A DNA stretch of 64,000 nucleotides from positions 39,301-103,300 of the forward strand of contig JBGRQE010000007.1 in the NCBI GenBank assembly GCA_041725955.1, read 5' to 3'. The position numbers were made by a program, and so were the translations under genes. This document shows, in pieces, positions 45,528 to 55,074 of this stretch. Source of the DNA: JBGRPZ01 sp041725955. Lineage in GTDB: Bacteria; Bacteroidota; Bacteroidia; Bacteroidales; JBGRPZ01. The notes under the pieces were generated by a model, which saw nothing but the letters and a program-made list of their open reading frames with translations, was not told the origin of the DNA and made no database searches. Positions within the stretch are counted from its first letter, which is position 1, and each line of letters starts with the position of its first letter.

Positions 45528-47591
45528 TTATAAGTCAAGTCCGATATTTACACCAAGCTTAAACCATCTTCCTGCTTGAGTTACATTACCAATGTCTACA
45601 TAATCGGTATTAAGAACATTACTTGCTTCCGAATAAAATGTAAAATTCCTATATTGATAATATAGTCTCATATCCACCAGAAAAAAGGGTTCAAATTCCT
45701 TTTGACCTGCATATTTCCCCTGATCAAAGTCGTAATACAAATAAGATCCATTACGATCCTGATAAGTTATACTGCTTGAAAAGCCAAGCCTTTTAAGCAA
45801 GCGGAAATCAGCTGTCAAATTGAATTTATGCTTTAGATAATCAAGGACATACCTAGAAATGTATATATCACTCTCTTTTTTGACATCTAAATATGAATAC
45901 GAAAAGTTTATACTTCGAATAAAAAAGTTATTAGAATATATAGAGTGGAAATTTATTCTGGAACTTAATTCAATACCAAAAGTATTTACTCCAGTAAAAT
46001 TTTGTGGCATCCATTTTTCTTCCTCCGAAGTTTTTACCCAATCGATAATATTATTACCCCATCGGTGAAAAACAACCAAAGAAGATTGGATTCCCTTCTG
46101 TTTATATTTAACTCCTCCTTCAAGACTAATTGCTTCTTCAGGAAGAAGATTAGGATTGCCCAAGTTATTCGGACCAACATAAAACAGATCGGTAAAAGTA
46201 GGAAGGCGCAAAGATCTGTTTATTGATGCTACAAGACGAAAGTTTTTATTTACGGAATAAGCAATATCAATTCCTGGATAAAAACCAATACCCTGAATAT
46301 CTTGGTTCAAATTAAGCATAGCACCAGCACTAACAGAAAGATACTCTGAAAACCATGCATGTTCAAGATAAGTGCTTAAATTATTCCTTCGATATTTGTG
46401 ATTATAATAAACATCGGAATATCCTCGAACAGGGATACTGTCTGAAGTGATTTCACCCAGCTTATTGCTTCGGATTTGCTCTGATCTAAAATCTACTCCA
46501 ATAGACGAACGCCCCCAACCCCATAAATAGGAAGAGTTTGCGTTTAATCCGTAAACATCTGTTCTATGAAAATTCGGCGCTTTATACCATGATGGAGGGT
46601 TATCCTGGAAAAGTTCAAACCTGTCGAAATGGCGACGATAATATGCCTGTGGAATAAATTTAAAATTCCCAGTATTTACTTTTGCCTTAAGGCTAGAGAA
46701 AATAGTTTTTGTTGCCTCATACTGATCTGGGTATTTAGGTGTATAAAAACTATTGGCACCAAAATTCTTCTCAGTATAACCCAATTGAGCTTCCAATTTG
46801 ACTTTATCATAATATAACTGTCCCTGATAAAAAGCATTGGATATATCAAATTGAGTATTATGGGTATAACCATCAGAAGATCTATGCCCTATGGAAATAA
46901 AAGAAGAATAATTTTTTCTGGAAACAGAAGAGGTAAGGTTAGCTTTCTTATAGTTAAAGTCTCCTCCGAGTAAATTTAGTTTAAGGTAGTTCTTTTTCGA
47001 GGCTCCAGTAATAATATTAATTGCACCACTAAAGGCATTTGGACCAAAAACTCTTGAACCTGGACCTTCAAGAATTTCTATACGTTCGATACTCGATAAA
47101 TCTACGGGTAAATCCAGATTATGATGTCCTGTTTGAGGATCATTAATATTTACACCGTTTAACAACACTAAAGTTTGATCGAAAGTACCTCCTCGTATAC
47201 CTACATCGGATTGAACATCATCACTTCCTCTTTGCCTGACATCCAAACTCAGAGCATATCGAAGTAATTCATTTACCGATTGAACAGGTAGGTTTTGAAT
47301 TTCGTTTTTATCAATCACTTCGACCACGCGAGCAATCTTTGAATAGACTACCGGTGATCTTTGGGCCGAAACCACAACTTCATCAAGATTTCTTTGACGA
47401 TCAAGGAAGGTTGTATCATTTTGCGCATCTAACTCAAAGGGTACTGACACTGATGCAATACCAACGCTTAAAGCACATATCTTAACTTCCTTGCCCAAAA
47501 CCTTAAACAAAGCGAATGGTTTTCGACTCCACCGTTTAAAGTAGAACATAGCAGATTCTATCTTACTTGCTCTTGTTTCGGAACATTCCAT
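45528..47591 (-). CDS. TonB-dependent outer-membrane receptor heading the biotin operon
   Basis: The 687-residue protein has an extended N-terminus with the signal near residues 35-55 (an ATG at 47549 is an alternative start). A TonB-box-like LDEVVVSAQRSP follows. The plug domain has RQRGSDDVQSDVGIRGGTFDQTLVLLNGV and GPGSRVFGPNAFSGAINIIT, as in BtuB-type receptors. The C-terminal barrel ends in WFKLGVNIGLDL. Being first in the bio operon, 82 bp ahead of bioB, it probably imports biotin or a biotin precursor. A role in cobalamin uptake would be the other usual reading, since BtuB-like proteins are small like this one. Confidence 0.9.
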   Translation of the reverse strand: MECSETRASKIESAMFYFKRWSRKPFALFKVLGKEVKICALSVGIASVSVPFELDAQNDTTFLDRQRNLDEVVVSAQRSPVVYSKIARVVEVIDKNEIQNLPVQSVNELLRYALSLDVRQRGSDDVQSDVGIRGGTFDQTLVLLNGVNINDPQTGHHNLDLPVDLSSIERIEILEGPGSRVFGPNAFSGAINIITGASKKNYLKLNLLGGDFNYKKANLTSSVSRKNYSSFISIGHRSSDGYTHNTQFDISNAFYQGQLYYDKVKLEAQLGYTEKNFGANSFYTPKYPDQYEATKTIFSSLKAKVNTGNFKFIPQAYYRRHFDRFELFQDNPPSWYKAPNFHRTDVYGLNANSSYLWGWGRSSIGVDFRSEQIRSNKLGEITSDSIPVRGYSDVYYNHKYRRNNLSTYLEHAWFSEYLSVSAGAMLNLNQDIQGIGFYPGIDIAYSVNKNFRLVASINRSLRLPTFTDLFYVGPNNLGNPNLLPEEAISLEGGVKYKQKGIQSSLVVFHRWGNNIIDWVKTSEEEKWMPQNFTGVNTFGIELSSRINFHSIYSNNFFIRSINFSYSYLDVKKESDIYISRYVLDYLKHKFNLTADFRLLKRLGFSSSITYQDRNGSYLYYDFDQGKYAGQKEFEPFFLVDMRLYYQYRNFTFYSEASNVLNTDYVDIGNVTQAGRWFKLGVNIGLDL

Positions 47592-47613
47592 TTTTATAAT
47601 ATTTAAGTCAATG

Positions 47614-47621
47614 CAAAGTTA
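47614..47621 (-). promoter_or_regulatory. -7 box of the biotin operon
   Basis: The minus strand reads TAACTTTG, an exact TAnnTTTG match, 22 bp from the receptor ATG, so the leader would be short. No BirA-like palindrome stands out in the region. Confidence 0.5.
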
Positions 47622-47646
47622 AGCAAATGAATTAAATATGGAGTAA

Positions 47647-48414
47647 TTATTTAACTGTAGAATTATCTACAGTATCCGAAACGCCGTTAACATCAAGGGA
47701 ATTTAAATTCTGAGGGACATACTTTCTTGCAATAAAAGCAACCATCTTTACATAATCATGTCCTTTCTCAGAATAATTCATTAATCCCTGAGCAAGTTTT
47801 GACGCTGATAAATCTTGATTATGAAGCCGTTCAGATGCACGTAAATTACGAAAATGCTTATATGCTCTATTGGTATTTAAAATATATACATAGTCTTCTA
47901 CTCCTTCATAAAGACTACCATATGACTTTACTAAAAAGCTTCCTTTTTTTACATTTTTAGGTTGTATTCCGCAACCCTCGCCATAGCAATGTATTCCAAA
48001 ATAATTATTACCTTCTTTGGCAAATCTGGATGTACCCCATCCCGATTCTATTGCTGCTTGCGCCAGAACCATATCAATAGGAACAATGTCTACCCGTTTT
48101 TTCAAATCCTGGCAGAAGGTGATTAAACTGGCATCTTGTTCGTGATGCGCCACCTCTTGTATTTTATATTTTTGAGCAATTCGATTTAGGAAAACCACAT
48201 TCTCATAAGAAATATTTTTCCCATCTTTAAGATTATTTTCAATATTCTGAATATGATTCCTATCTTTCAAAATATCTTTATTTACCTTTGCTATTTCTTT
48301 GTATATTTTCTTGAAAAATATTTTTTGATCAACATTCAATGAAGAATTTTGCGCAAAAACAGAAATTGAGAAAAGTAAAATAATCTGAATCAAAAAGATT
48401 CGCTTCCAATTCAT
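47647..48414 (-). CDS. Glucosaminidase (Bax-like) family cell-wall hydrolase
   Basis: I start at the ATG at 48414 (MNWKRIFLIQ, 255 residues) because the extension begins with TTG. A signal peptide ends at VFAQ. The glucosaminidase domain covers ~110-235, with the catalytic Glu in AAIESGWGTSRFA and the NNYFGIHCYGEGCG motif. Members cut the glycan strand of peptidoglycan. The pair of Cys in HCYGEGC is typical of the Bax branch. The gene is on the same strand as the biotin operon but a promoter lies in between, so it is probably separate. Confidence 0.88.
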   Translation of the reverse strand: MNWKRIFLIQIILLFSISVFAQNSSLNVDQKIFFKKIYKEIAKVNKDILKDRNHIQNIENNLKDGKNISYENVVFLNRIAQKYKIQEVAHHEQDASLITFCQDLKKRVDIVPIDMVLAQAAIESGWGTSRFAKEGNNYFGIHCYGEGCGIQPKNVKKGSFLVKSYGSLYEGVEDYVYILNTNRAYKHFRNLRASERLHNQDLSASKLAQGLMNYSEKGHDYVKMVAFIARKYVPQNLNSLDVNGVSDTVDNSTVK

Positions 48415-48736
48415 AAAATAAAAATTTGGTGAACAAATAAGGCTATTAGAACCCTTCAAAACCAGGTAATAATACCTAAAAAACAGAGAGGTTTTTTATA
48501 AACAAATAACATAACCCATTGTTACATAAGTAGATAAAAAAACTATCACTAAGACACTCTCTAGTTATATCCAATCAATAACACCTTCTTGAAATTTTTA
48601 TTATCCATTTCACCAAATTACTTACAGCCTTAATAATCAATATTTCCCCAAAAAAAGAGTTTCTAATATCTCGCCAGAGAAGAAACAAATCATTTACTAT
48701 TTCAAACTTCAACTAAAATATCTACAAGCTATTCAA
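48415..48736. other. Intergenic stretch without a gene
   Basis: About 320 bp between divergent genes, AT-rich. No open frame, RNA gene or strong hairpin is seen, and no promoter box I would commit to. Confidence 0.45.
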
Positions 48737-49627
48737 ATGACAGAAAACAAAAATACTACAGAGCTATCTGCATTAATAAGTTTGCTAGACGAGCCGGATA
48801 AAAACATGTTAAACCAAATCAAAGAAAAAATATATTCTTATGGTGAAGAAGCTATACCCATACTCGAACAAGCATGGAGTACAGCTATAAATCCTGCGAT
48901 TCAAAATCGTATGGAAAAAATAATTCATCAAATACAAAAAGAAAAACTTTGTAATGCAATAGATACTTGGGCCCGTTTAGAAAAACATGACCTTTTAAAG
49001 GGATTTATTTTGGTTAGCCAATTTGAATATCCTGAGCTTAATGCAGAAAAAATCAGTCGTACACTTGGAGAAATTATCCAAGAAGTATGGCTAGAACTTA
49101 ACAATAGCCTTACTCCTCTTGAAAAGATTAAAGTTATCAATCATATCATATACGACATACAACATTTCCAAGCCAATAAAAATAATATTATTGCTGTTGA
49201 CAATTGCTGTTTAAATAAAGTTCTTGAAACACGAAAAGGGAATGCCTTGTCTCTTGGAATTTTGTATATAATAATAAGTCAAGCGCTTAAAATACCCGTA
49301 TATGGAATTGATTTACCCAGACACTTTGTTCTTTCTTATGTAGATGAGAAAAAGGAAGATGCCCCCATAAATATGCTAAGTAAAAAAGATATACTCTTTT
49401 ATATAAATCCTTTTTACAAAGGAGTCGTTTTTTCTGAAAAAGAAATCTCATTATTTATTCAACAACTGAAAATCAAACCTGAAGATCGCTTTTATCTTCC
49501 TACAAATAACATTTCTATTATTTCCAGATTGTTAAATGAATTAAGATATACATACTCTAAAGCCAAAAGAAATCAAAGAGCTAAAGAACTTGATAAGATT
49601 ATTAGTATTGTCCAAAAATATCATTAA
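48737..49627 (+). CDS. SirB1-like transglutaminase-fold protein
   Basis: The 296-residue cytoplasmic protein has an N-terminal helical HEAT-like part and a Transglut_core2/SirB1 domain (~85-250). The SirB1 signature VLETRKGNALSLGILYI is present, as are GIDLPRHFVLSY and FYINPFYKGVVFS. The catalytic Cys of true transglutaminases is not in the usual place, so it may be non-enzymatic. The biochemical role of SirB1 proteins is not settled. It is a single gene ending at a bidirectional hairpin. Confidence 0.88.
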   Translation: MTENKNTTELSALISLLDEPDKNMLNQIKEKIYSYGEEAIPILEQAWSTAINPAIQNRMEKIIHQIQKEKLCNAIDTWARLEKHDLLKGFILVSQFEYPELNAEKISRTLGEIIQEVWLELNNSLTPLEKIKVINHIIYDIQHFQANKNNIIAVDNCCLNKVLETRKGNALSLGILYIIISQALKIPVYGIDLPRHFVLSYVDEKKEDAPINMLSKKDILFYINPFYKGVVFSEKEISLFIQQLKIKPEDRFYLPTNNISIISRLLNELRYTYSKAKRNQRAKELDKIISIVQKYH

Positions 49628-49647
49628 ATAATTGTCTCATAAATAAT

Positions 49648-49694
49648 AAAGCACCTAACAGGCTAACTATTCAGTTTGCTTGTCAGGTGCTTTT
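49648..49694. terminator. Bidirectional terminator between SirB1-like and PI-PLC genes
   Basis: AAAGCACCT (49648-49656) pairs with AGGTGCTTT (49685-49693), with a further imperfect extension (ACA with TGT). It lies between convergent stop codons and has T and A runs on the two sides. Confidence 0.8.
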
Positions 49695-49732
49695 CAGAAA
49701 AGAATTACCCAAATAATTCCTCTATTATTATT

Positions 49733-51649
49733 CTAGAAACGCTGATTCATTGTAATTGCGGCATCAGTAGCTCTAGAAAGTTGCATATAATCTACATACA
49801 AAATATTAGGAACTTTCCCAGAACTATTTGGCATAATAGCCTGCATTTCATGATACAATCTTCCATTTGCAGGTTTTGAATATTTCGCAACATCAGTAAC
49901 AGGTGTTAAAGTCCATGATAATAGAAATAAATCTGAACAACCACCATCCTTGGCTACTCCAGTAAAGTTATAATACTTATTCAATTGGTCACTTCGCATT
50001 TTATCATAATCCTTTGTATTTGAATATGAATCATACAAAGTGAATTGAGCATCCTTTGGTGAAGCACCATAATTGTCGCAATAATCAATAATTCCTTCAT
50101 CTCGATTATTCTTCGCATAACCTCCATCCATAAGAATCAACACCTTACCACCATCTCCAATAACATCTTCTAAAGGAGTATCTGCAATTCGTTGATCTGC
50201 ATTTTTTGGTATATATAAATATGAACCCAAATGATCTTTAATTTTTTGTACCAACTCATTATATTTTTGTGAATCGATATCTTTAAAATGCGAGAATTTT
50301 AATAAAATCAATTCATGATGCCCTTCATCCATATATTTTCTAATATCAGAGAAGATTTCATCAAGAGAAGGTCCTCCTACAGGTCCATGATAAACATGTA
50401 AATTACCATCAGGACGAAGATCAAAATACCTGGATCCTGCATACAATTGCTGATAAAAATTTTTATCTTGGGTTTGAGCTAAACTTCCAGGATACATTCC
50501 TGCATCATGAGATCCAGGGATAGTAATTTGACATAAGGTTTTTTTACCAATGAATGCCATATTATTATACATCCAATTTGCTCTATCTGTTATCAAGCTG
50601 GAGCTTGACCAAATTCCAAATGTAGTTGAAGCAGTATGCACTTGAACAGCAACATTATCATTGATACTTACTGAAGGGTCTTTACCATTGTCAAAATATT
50701 CAGCATTTCTATACCAGTGAATCTGATTGCCTTGAATCTCACCTACCCGACTCCAAAGATTATCTTTAGCACCTTCAGAACGGTGTACTTCAACCAAATA
50801 ACCATTATTTAATAAATCTACGTTTGGTGCACTACCAGAATCATAATCAGTAGAAGGACCCCATTGAATATCTTTATTGGCAACATTAATAGTTCCTACA
50901 CGATACCAAATACGACCTGAAGTGGGAGCCTGATGAACCTCAACAACCTGATTATTATCATTAATGGTTACTGAAGGATTATCGCCTCCGCCATCATATT
51001 TATGACTACCTCCCCAGGAAATTGTACGATTCTGTGGATCAACAATACCTACATGATAAAACAATCCAAAATTTGATTGAGATTTATGTACTTCAACAAC
51101 AACATTATTGTTATTGACAGCAACATCAGGTTTACTACCATTATCATATTTACTACTAGCATTCCAACTTAAATCGTCGCTATTATGCTCTCCAACTCGG
51201 TAGAAAATTCCAGAAGTAAATGGACTTTGTGTTTCATGAACCTCTACAATAACATTATTGTCATTCATATCAACACTTGGATTAATCCCTGAATCATACT
51301 TGTGAGGAATTTGCCAGTGAATTTCATTATTCACATAACTTCCCACACGATACCAAACATCGAGTAGTGTATGAGACTTATGCACTTCTACAAGGCGTCC
51401 CTGTTTGTTTATCGCTACACTAACATGATCTCCTGTATCATAATTAGTAGACAATCCAAATTGTACATCTTTATATGAACTCTGAACTCCGGTATTTTTT
51501 AGTGTCTGTTCAGTGTTAACTTGTTGATAAGCGTTGGGCTCTTTTAAAAAATCCTTCTTACAACCCGAAAATAGTACAAGAACAATTAGTAAAGAAAAAA
51601 CAGCCCCCGCTCTGGCTACACCCCAGCCATAGCTAATACGTTTTTTCAT
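49733..51649 (-). CDS. Lipoprotein with six ~50-residue repeats and a PI-PLC X domain
   Basis: The 638-residue protein has a lipobox LFSGC (lipid Cys30). Residues ~65-345 contain six repeats with VEVH or QVH at 87, 135, 185, 236, 287 and 335, each followed by a W/F-YRVG-like strand. They probably form a small propeller. The C-terminal ~280 residues are a phosphatidylinositol-specific phospholipase C X domain: GSHDAG with His381, and HVYHGP with His421. These are the two His of the acid-base mechanism. It should cleave inositol phospholipids or GPI anchors outside the cell. It is a single gene, convergent with the SirB1-like gene. Confidence 0.9.
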   Translation of the reverse strand: MKKRISYGWGVARAGAVFSLLIVLVLFSGCKKDFLKEPNAYQQVNTEQTLKNTGVQSSYKDVQFGLSTNYDTGDHVSVAINKQGRLVEVHKSHTLLDVWYRVGSYVNNEIHWQIPHKYDSGINPSVDMNDNNVIVEVHETQSPFTSGIFYRVGEHNSDDLSWNASSKYDNGSKPDVAVNNNNVVVEVHKSQSNFGLFYHVGIVDPQNRTISWGGSHKYDGGGDNPSVTINDNNQVVEVHQAPTSGRIWYRVGTINVANKDIQWGPSTDYDSGSAPNVDLLNNGYLVEVHRSEGAKDNLWSRVGEIQGNQIHWYRNAEYFDNGKDPSVSINDNVAVQVHTASTTFGIWSSSSLITDRANWMYNNMAFIGKKTLCQITIPGSHDAGMYPGSLAQTQDKNFYQQLYAGSRYFDLRPDGNLHVYHGPVGGPSLDEIFSDIRKYMDEGHHELILLKFSHFKDIDSQKYNELVQKIKDHLGSYLYIPKNADQRIADTPLEDVIGDGGKVLILMDGGYAKNNRDEGIIDYCDNYGASPKDAQFTLYDSYSNTKDYDKMRSDQLNKYYNFTGVAKDGGCSDLFLLSWTLTPVTDVAKYSKPANGRLYHEMQAIMPNSSGKVPNILYVDYMQLSRATDAAITMNQRF

Positions 51650-51816
51650 AGCAGTTTCTAGTTTTCTATAGTTTTCTTCTTTTAAGCTTCAGTATTAAAA
51701 CGACTTTGCGATAAGCATTATTTCCTACGTAAAGTCACTTAGTTCTTATTTAAGAATAACTTAACAGATAAATACACGCAATTACATATAGGGCAATAGT
51801 TTACACTCAAAAACAA

Positions 51817-51858
51817 GAAACCCTAAGAATGATTATAAATAAGTATTCTTAGGGTTTC
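51817..51858 (-). terminator. Intrinsic terminator of purC
   Basis: A perfect 14-bp stem, GAAACCCTAAGAAT (51817-51830) with ATTCTTAGGGTTTC (51845-51858), has a T-rich minus-strand tail. It lies about 30 bp past the purC stop. Confidence 0.9.
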
Positions 51859-51887
51859 AAACAAAATAAATACCTCTAAAAGGCAAA

Positions 51888-52835
51888 TTATATATCTTTC
51901 AAATAATTTTGAATATTCTTTTCTACTCTATTCAAAACATCAGACACATCAGCTCTAACAAATTTTTCGCCAGTAATATGCTCATAAAGCTCAATATATC
52001 TATCAGATACACTTTCTACAAACTCATCAGTCATTTCAGGAATTGCTTCTCCTTCTTTACCCATAAATCCTTTATCCATCAACCATTCACGAACAAATTC
52101 TTTTGAAAGTTGTTTTTGATCTTCTCCTTTGGCAAAACGCTCAGCATAACCTTCTTTATAAAAGTATCGAGAAGAATCTGGTGTATGAATTTCATCAATC
52201 AGGTAAATTTTATCACCAACTTTCCCAAATTCATATTTAGTATCAACCAAAATCAAGCCTTTTTCAGCAGCCATTTGCTGTCCACGTTCGAATAAACGAA
52301 TTGTGTAGTCTTCTAATTTTTGATAATCTTCTGCAGAAACAAGACCCTGAGCAATAATTTCTTCTTTTGAAATATTTTCATCATGTCCTACTTCAGCTTT
52401 TGTTGTAGGAGTAACAATAGGTTTTTCAAAAGCTTGATGTTCTTTCATTCCATCAGGAATAGCAACACCACAAATTTCACGATTCCCTTTTTTATACTCT
52501 CTCCAAGAGCTTCCAGTAAGGTAACCACGAATAATCATTTCTACAGGGAAAGGATTACAATATTTCCCAACAGTCACCATTGGATCAGGACAAGCCATTT
52601 TCCAATTTGGAACAATATCGGCAGTTGCATCTAAAAACTTCTCAGCAATCTGATTTAATACTTGTCCTTTAAATGGAATAGGACGAGGAAGAACTACATC
52701 AAATGCAGAAATTCGATCGGAAGCAATCATTACAAGAAGTTCATCATCAATATTATAAACATCACGAACTTTACCTTTGTAAACACTCTTTTGATTAGGA
52801 AAGGAAAAATCCGTTCCTTGAATAGCATTTTTCAT
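51888..52835 (-). CDS. purC: Phosphoribosylaminoimidazole-succinocarboxamide synthase
   Basis: The 315-residue protein is the longer SAICAR synthase type. It has GKVRDVYNIDDELLVMIASDRISAFDVVLPRPIPFKGQVLNQ at 22-63 (the opening signature), VEMIIRGYLTGSSWREYKKG, and GLILVDTKYEFG near residue 194, with DEIHTPDSSRY as the aspartate-binding motif. It joins CAIR and aspartate with ATP in purine synthesis. It follows phoH by 40 bp on the same strand, so it is probably co-transcribed. Confidence 0.97.
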   Translation of the reverse strand: MKNAIQGTDFSFPNQKSVYKGKVRDVYNIDDELLVMIASDRISAFDVVLPRPIPFKGQVLNQIAEKFLDATADIVPNWKMACPDPMVTVGKYCNPFPVEMIIRGYLTGSSWREYKKGNREICGVAIPDGMKEHQAFEKPIVTPTTKAEVGHDENISKEEIIAQGLVSAEDYQKLEDYTIRLFERGQQMAAEKGLILVDTKYEFGKVGDKIYLIDEIHTPDSSRYFYKEGYAERFAKGEDQKQLSKEFVREWLMDKGFMGKEGEAIPEMTDEFVESVSDRYIELYEHITGEKFVRADVSDVLNRVEKNIQNYLKDI

Positions 52836-52875
52836 TCCAGAATAATTTTTTGGGGTTTATCTAAATAAATAGTTT

Positions 52876-53823
52876 TTAATCTTCAAATCGACTGTAAGCA
52901 TCGATAATTTTCCCTACTAAAGAATGGCGTACAATATCTCTTGCTTGCAATCTGACAAAACCAACACCTTTTATCTTAGAAAGTTTTTTTTCAGCATGTA
53001 ATAAGCCTGAAACCTGATTTCTTGGGAGATCTATTTGAGTAATATCTCCTGTCAATATAAATTTGGCATTGGGGCCCATACGCGTAAGGAACATTTTTAT
53101 TTGTCCATCAGTACAATTTTGAGCCTCATCAAGAATAGCAAAAGCATTATCAAGTGTACGACCACGCATAAAAGCCAAAGGAGCTATTTCAATAGTACCA
53201 TCTTCCAGATAAGTCAACAACTTCTGAGTAGGTAACATATCTCGGAGGGCATCATATAAAGGCTGAAGATAAGGGTCTAGTTTCTCTTTCATATCTCCGG
53301 GAAGAAAACCTAAATTCTCTCCTGCTTCCACAGCTGGGCGGGTTAAAACTATTCGACGAACAGTTTTATTCTTTAATGCCTGTACTGCTAAGGCTACAGC
53401 AGTATAGGTTTTTCCGGAACCTGCTGGACCAATAGCAAAGATTAAATCATTTTCTTTGGCTTTTTCAACAAAAACTTTTTGATTAGGTGTTCTTGCTCGA
53501 ATTAATTTACCATTTCTTCCATGCAAGATTAAATCATTTCCATTGACAGCGTCTTGCACAAGACAGGGAACATCATCCATCATGATTTGAGTAATATCAT
53601 GATCTGTGATCCTTCCAAATTTCTCCAAATTAACAAGCAATAGTTTAAATCGCTCCTCAAATTTCGTTAATAATTCGGGATCACCAACAATTTTTATATC
53701 ATTCCCACGAGCTACAACCTTAATTGTAGGGAAAAGTTTACGGATCAGTTCAAGATTAGAATCGTTGATGCCATAAAGATCCAATAAACTGACACCTTCG
53801 ATATTAATGATTCTTTCGCTCAT
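52876..53823 (-). CDS. phoH: PhoH-family ATPase
   Basis: I start at the ATG at 53823 (MSERIINIEG, 315 residues); the longer frame begins with TTG. An N-terminal KH-like region precedes the PhoH domain. Walker A is GPAGSGKTYTAVALA and Walker B is AILDEAQNC, with GDITQIDLPR further on, as in the PhoH-like RNA-processing ATPases. It probably acts on RNA in the cytoplasm. A -7 box lies just upstream, and purC follows, an arrangement common in Bacteroidota. Confidence 0.95.
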   Translation of the reverse strand: MSERIINIEGVSLLDLYGINDSNLELIRKLFPTIKVVARGNDIKIVGDPELLTKFEERFKLLLVNLEKFGRITDHDITQIMMDDVPCLVQDAVNGNDLILHGRNGKLIRARTPNQKVFVEKAKENDLIFAIGPAGSGKTYTAVALAVQALKNKTVRRIVLTRPAVEAGENLGFLPGDMKEKLDPYLQPLYDALRDMLPTQKLLTYLEDGTIEIAPLAFMRGRTLDNAFAILDEAQNCTDGQIKMFLTRMGPNAKFILTGDITQIDLPRNQVSGLLHAEKKLSKIKGVGFVRLQARDIVRHSLVGKIIDAYSRFED

Positions 53824-53859
53824 AAAATTTGTTAGGGATAAAAAACCTATAACAGGGCG

Positions 53860-53867
53860 CAAAATTA
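53860..53867 (-). promoter_or_regulatory. -7 box of phoH-purC
   Basis: The minus strand reads TAATTTTG, matching TAnnTTTG, 37 bp from the phoH ATG. The opposite strand has its own TAATTTTG at 53902-53909 pointing to the gene at 54092, so this may be a divergent promoter pair. Confidence 0.5.
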
Positions 53868-54091
53868 TCAAAAAAAAACTTCAGTTTACCCATAATATTG
53901 CTAATTTTGGCATCCAATCATTCAAATAAATACTAAATTTAATTATTGAAAAAATTATTTCCGTTCTTGGTCTGATCGAATATTATAAAACAAAACGAAA
54001 TAATTGGATATTTTATACGTGGTTTCATGTATTGACATTAGTAAAACTTCTCAAAGAAAAAAAAATTAGACTTTCGAAATAAAAACTCTTT

Positions 54092-54874
54092 ATGGCAATT
54101 ATTACACTTACAAGCGACTGGGGATGGAAAGATCATTATGTGGCGGCCATAAAAGGAGCTATCTTAACAAAGGCTCCTAATTCTACAATTATTGATATTA
54201 GCCATAGCATTTCAGCTTTCGACACAGAAGAAGCCGCTTTTGTTTTACGTAATTGTTATCGTAATTTTCCAAATGGAACAATACATATTATTGGAATAAA
54301 TTCAGAAAATTCAGAAAAGACTCCTCATCTGGTAGTTTTTTGTGATAACCAATATTTTATTGGAGCAGATAATGGAATCTTTTCAATGATCTTGGAAAGA
54401 GAACCTGATCAAATTATTTCATTAAAAACATTTTACGATTCTGATAAAATCAAATACACAACTTTCCCTTCAAGAGATCGATTTGCAAAAGTAGCAGCAC
54501 ATATTGCATTAGGAAACCCTATAGATACTTTAGGAATTAAACATTCTTCAATAGTAAAGAAACAATTTATTCAACCCATTATTACAGAATGTAGCATTAG
54601 AGGAGAAGTCATTTATATTGACAATTATGAAAATTTGATAACTAACATCTCTTTAAAATTATTTGAAAAGATAAGACGCGACAGACAGCCTATAATTTCA
54701 TATCTTAAAAATGAGATAAAAAAAATATCAAACTCATACTCTGAAAATATTCCAGGTGAAATTATGGCAATATTTTCTTCACATGGATATCTAGAAATTG
54801 CTATAAAAAATGGAAATGCAAGAGGTCTTTTAGGTGGAAATATAAATACAAAAGTAATTATTGATTTTTTTTAA
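54092..54874 (+). CDS. SAM hydroxide adenosyltransferase (DUF62 family)
   Basis: The 260-residue protein belongs to the family related to SAM chlorinase/fluorinase: TLTSDWGWKDHYVAAIKG at the N-terminus, IIDISHSISAFDTEEAAFVL, and GADNGIFSMI. Most members hydrolyse S-adenosylmethionine to adenosine and methionine, using an Asp-Arg-His set, and are not halogenases. The C-terminal domain starts near 170. The gene stands alone. A possible -7 box is at 53902, and a small open frame without a usual start lies in the leader. Confidence 0.93.
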   Translation: MAIITLTSDWGWKDHYVAAIKGAILTKAPNSTIIDISHSISAFDTEEAAFVLRNCYRNFPNGTIHIIGINSENSEKTPHLVVFCDNQYFIGADNGIFSMILEREPDQIISLKTFYDSDKIKYTTFPSRDRFAKVAAHIALGNPIDTLGIKHSSIVKKQFIQPIITECSIRGEVIYIDNYENLITNISLKLFEKIRRDRQPIISYLKNEIKKISNSYSENIPGEIMAIFSSHGYLEIAIKNGNARGLLGGNINTKVIIDFF

Positions 54875-55074
54875 ATTCACAAGCAATACTCCTTAACCCC
54901 ATATTTACAGTTATATAAACGTAGCATCCGCGCAGAACAGACTTAACAAAAGTAAAATTTGTTCGCCCCATGTGGTTAGGTCTACATTAAATTAAAAATG
55001 TCCTTCTTTTGTAATGTTTAAATCTAAACACAATCCTTTCAATAGGAATAATCTACAAACAAAAAGGACTTTTT

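Noticed and set aside
45446..45538. TTG-started extension of biotin synthase
   Set aside because: It would overlap the receptor gene, and the family begins at the MLENKWL-type sequence.
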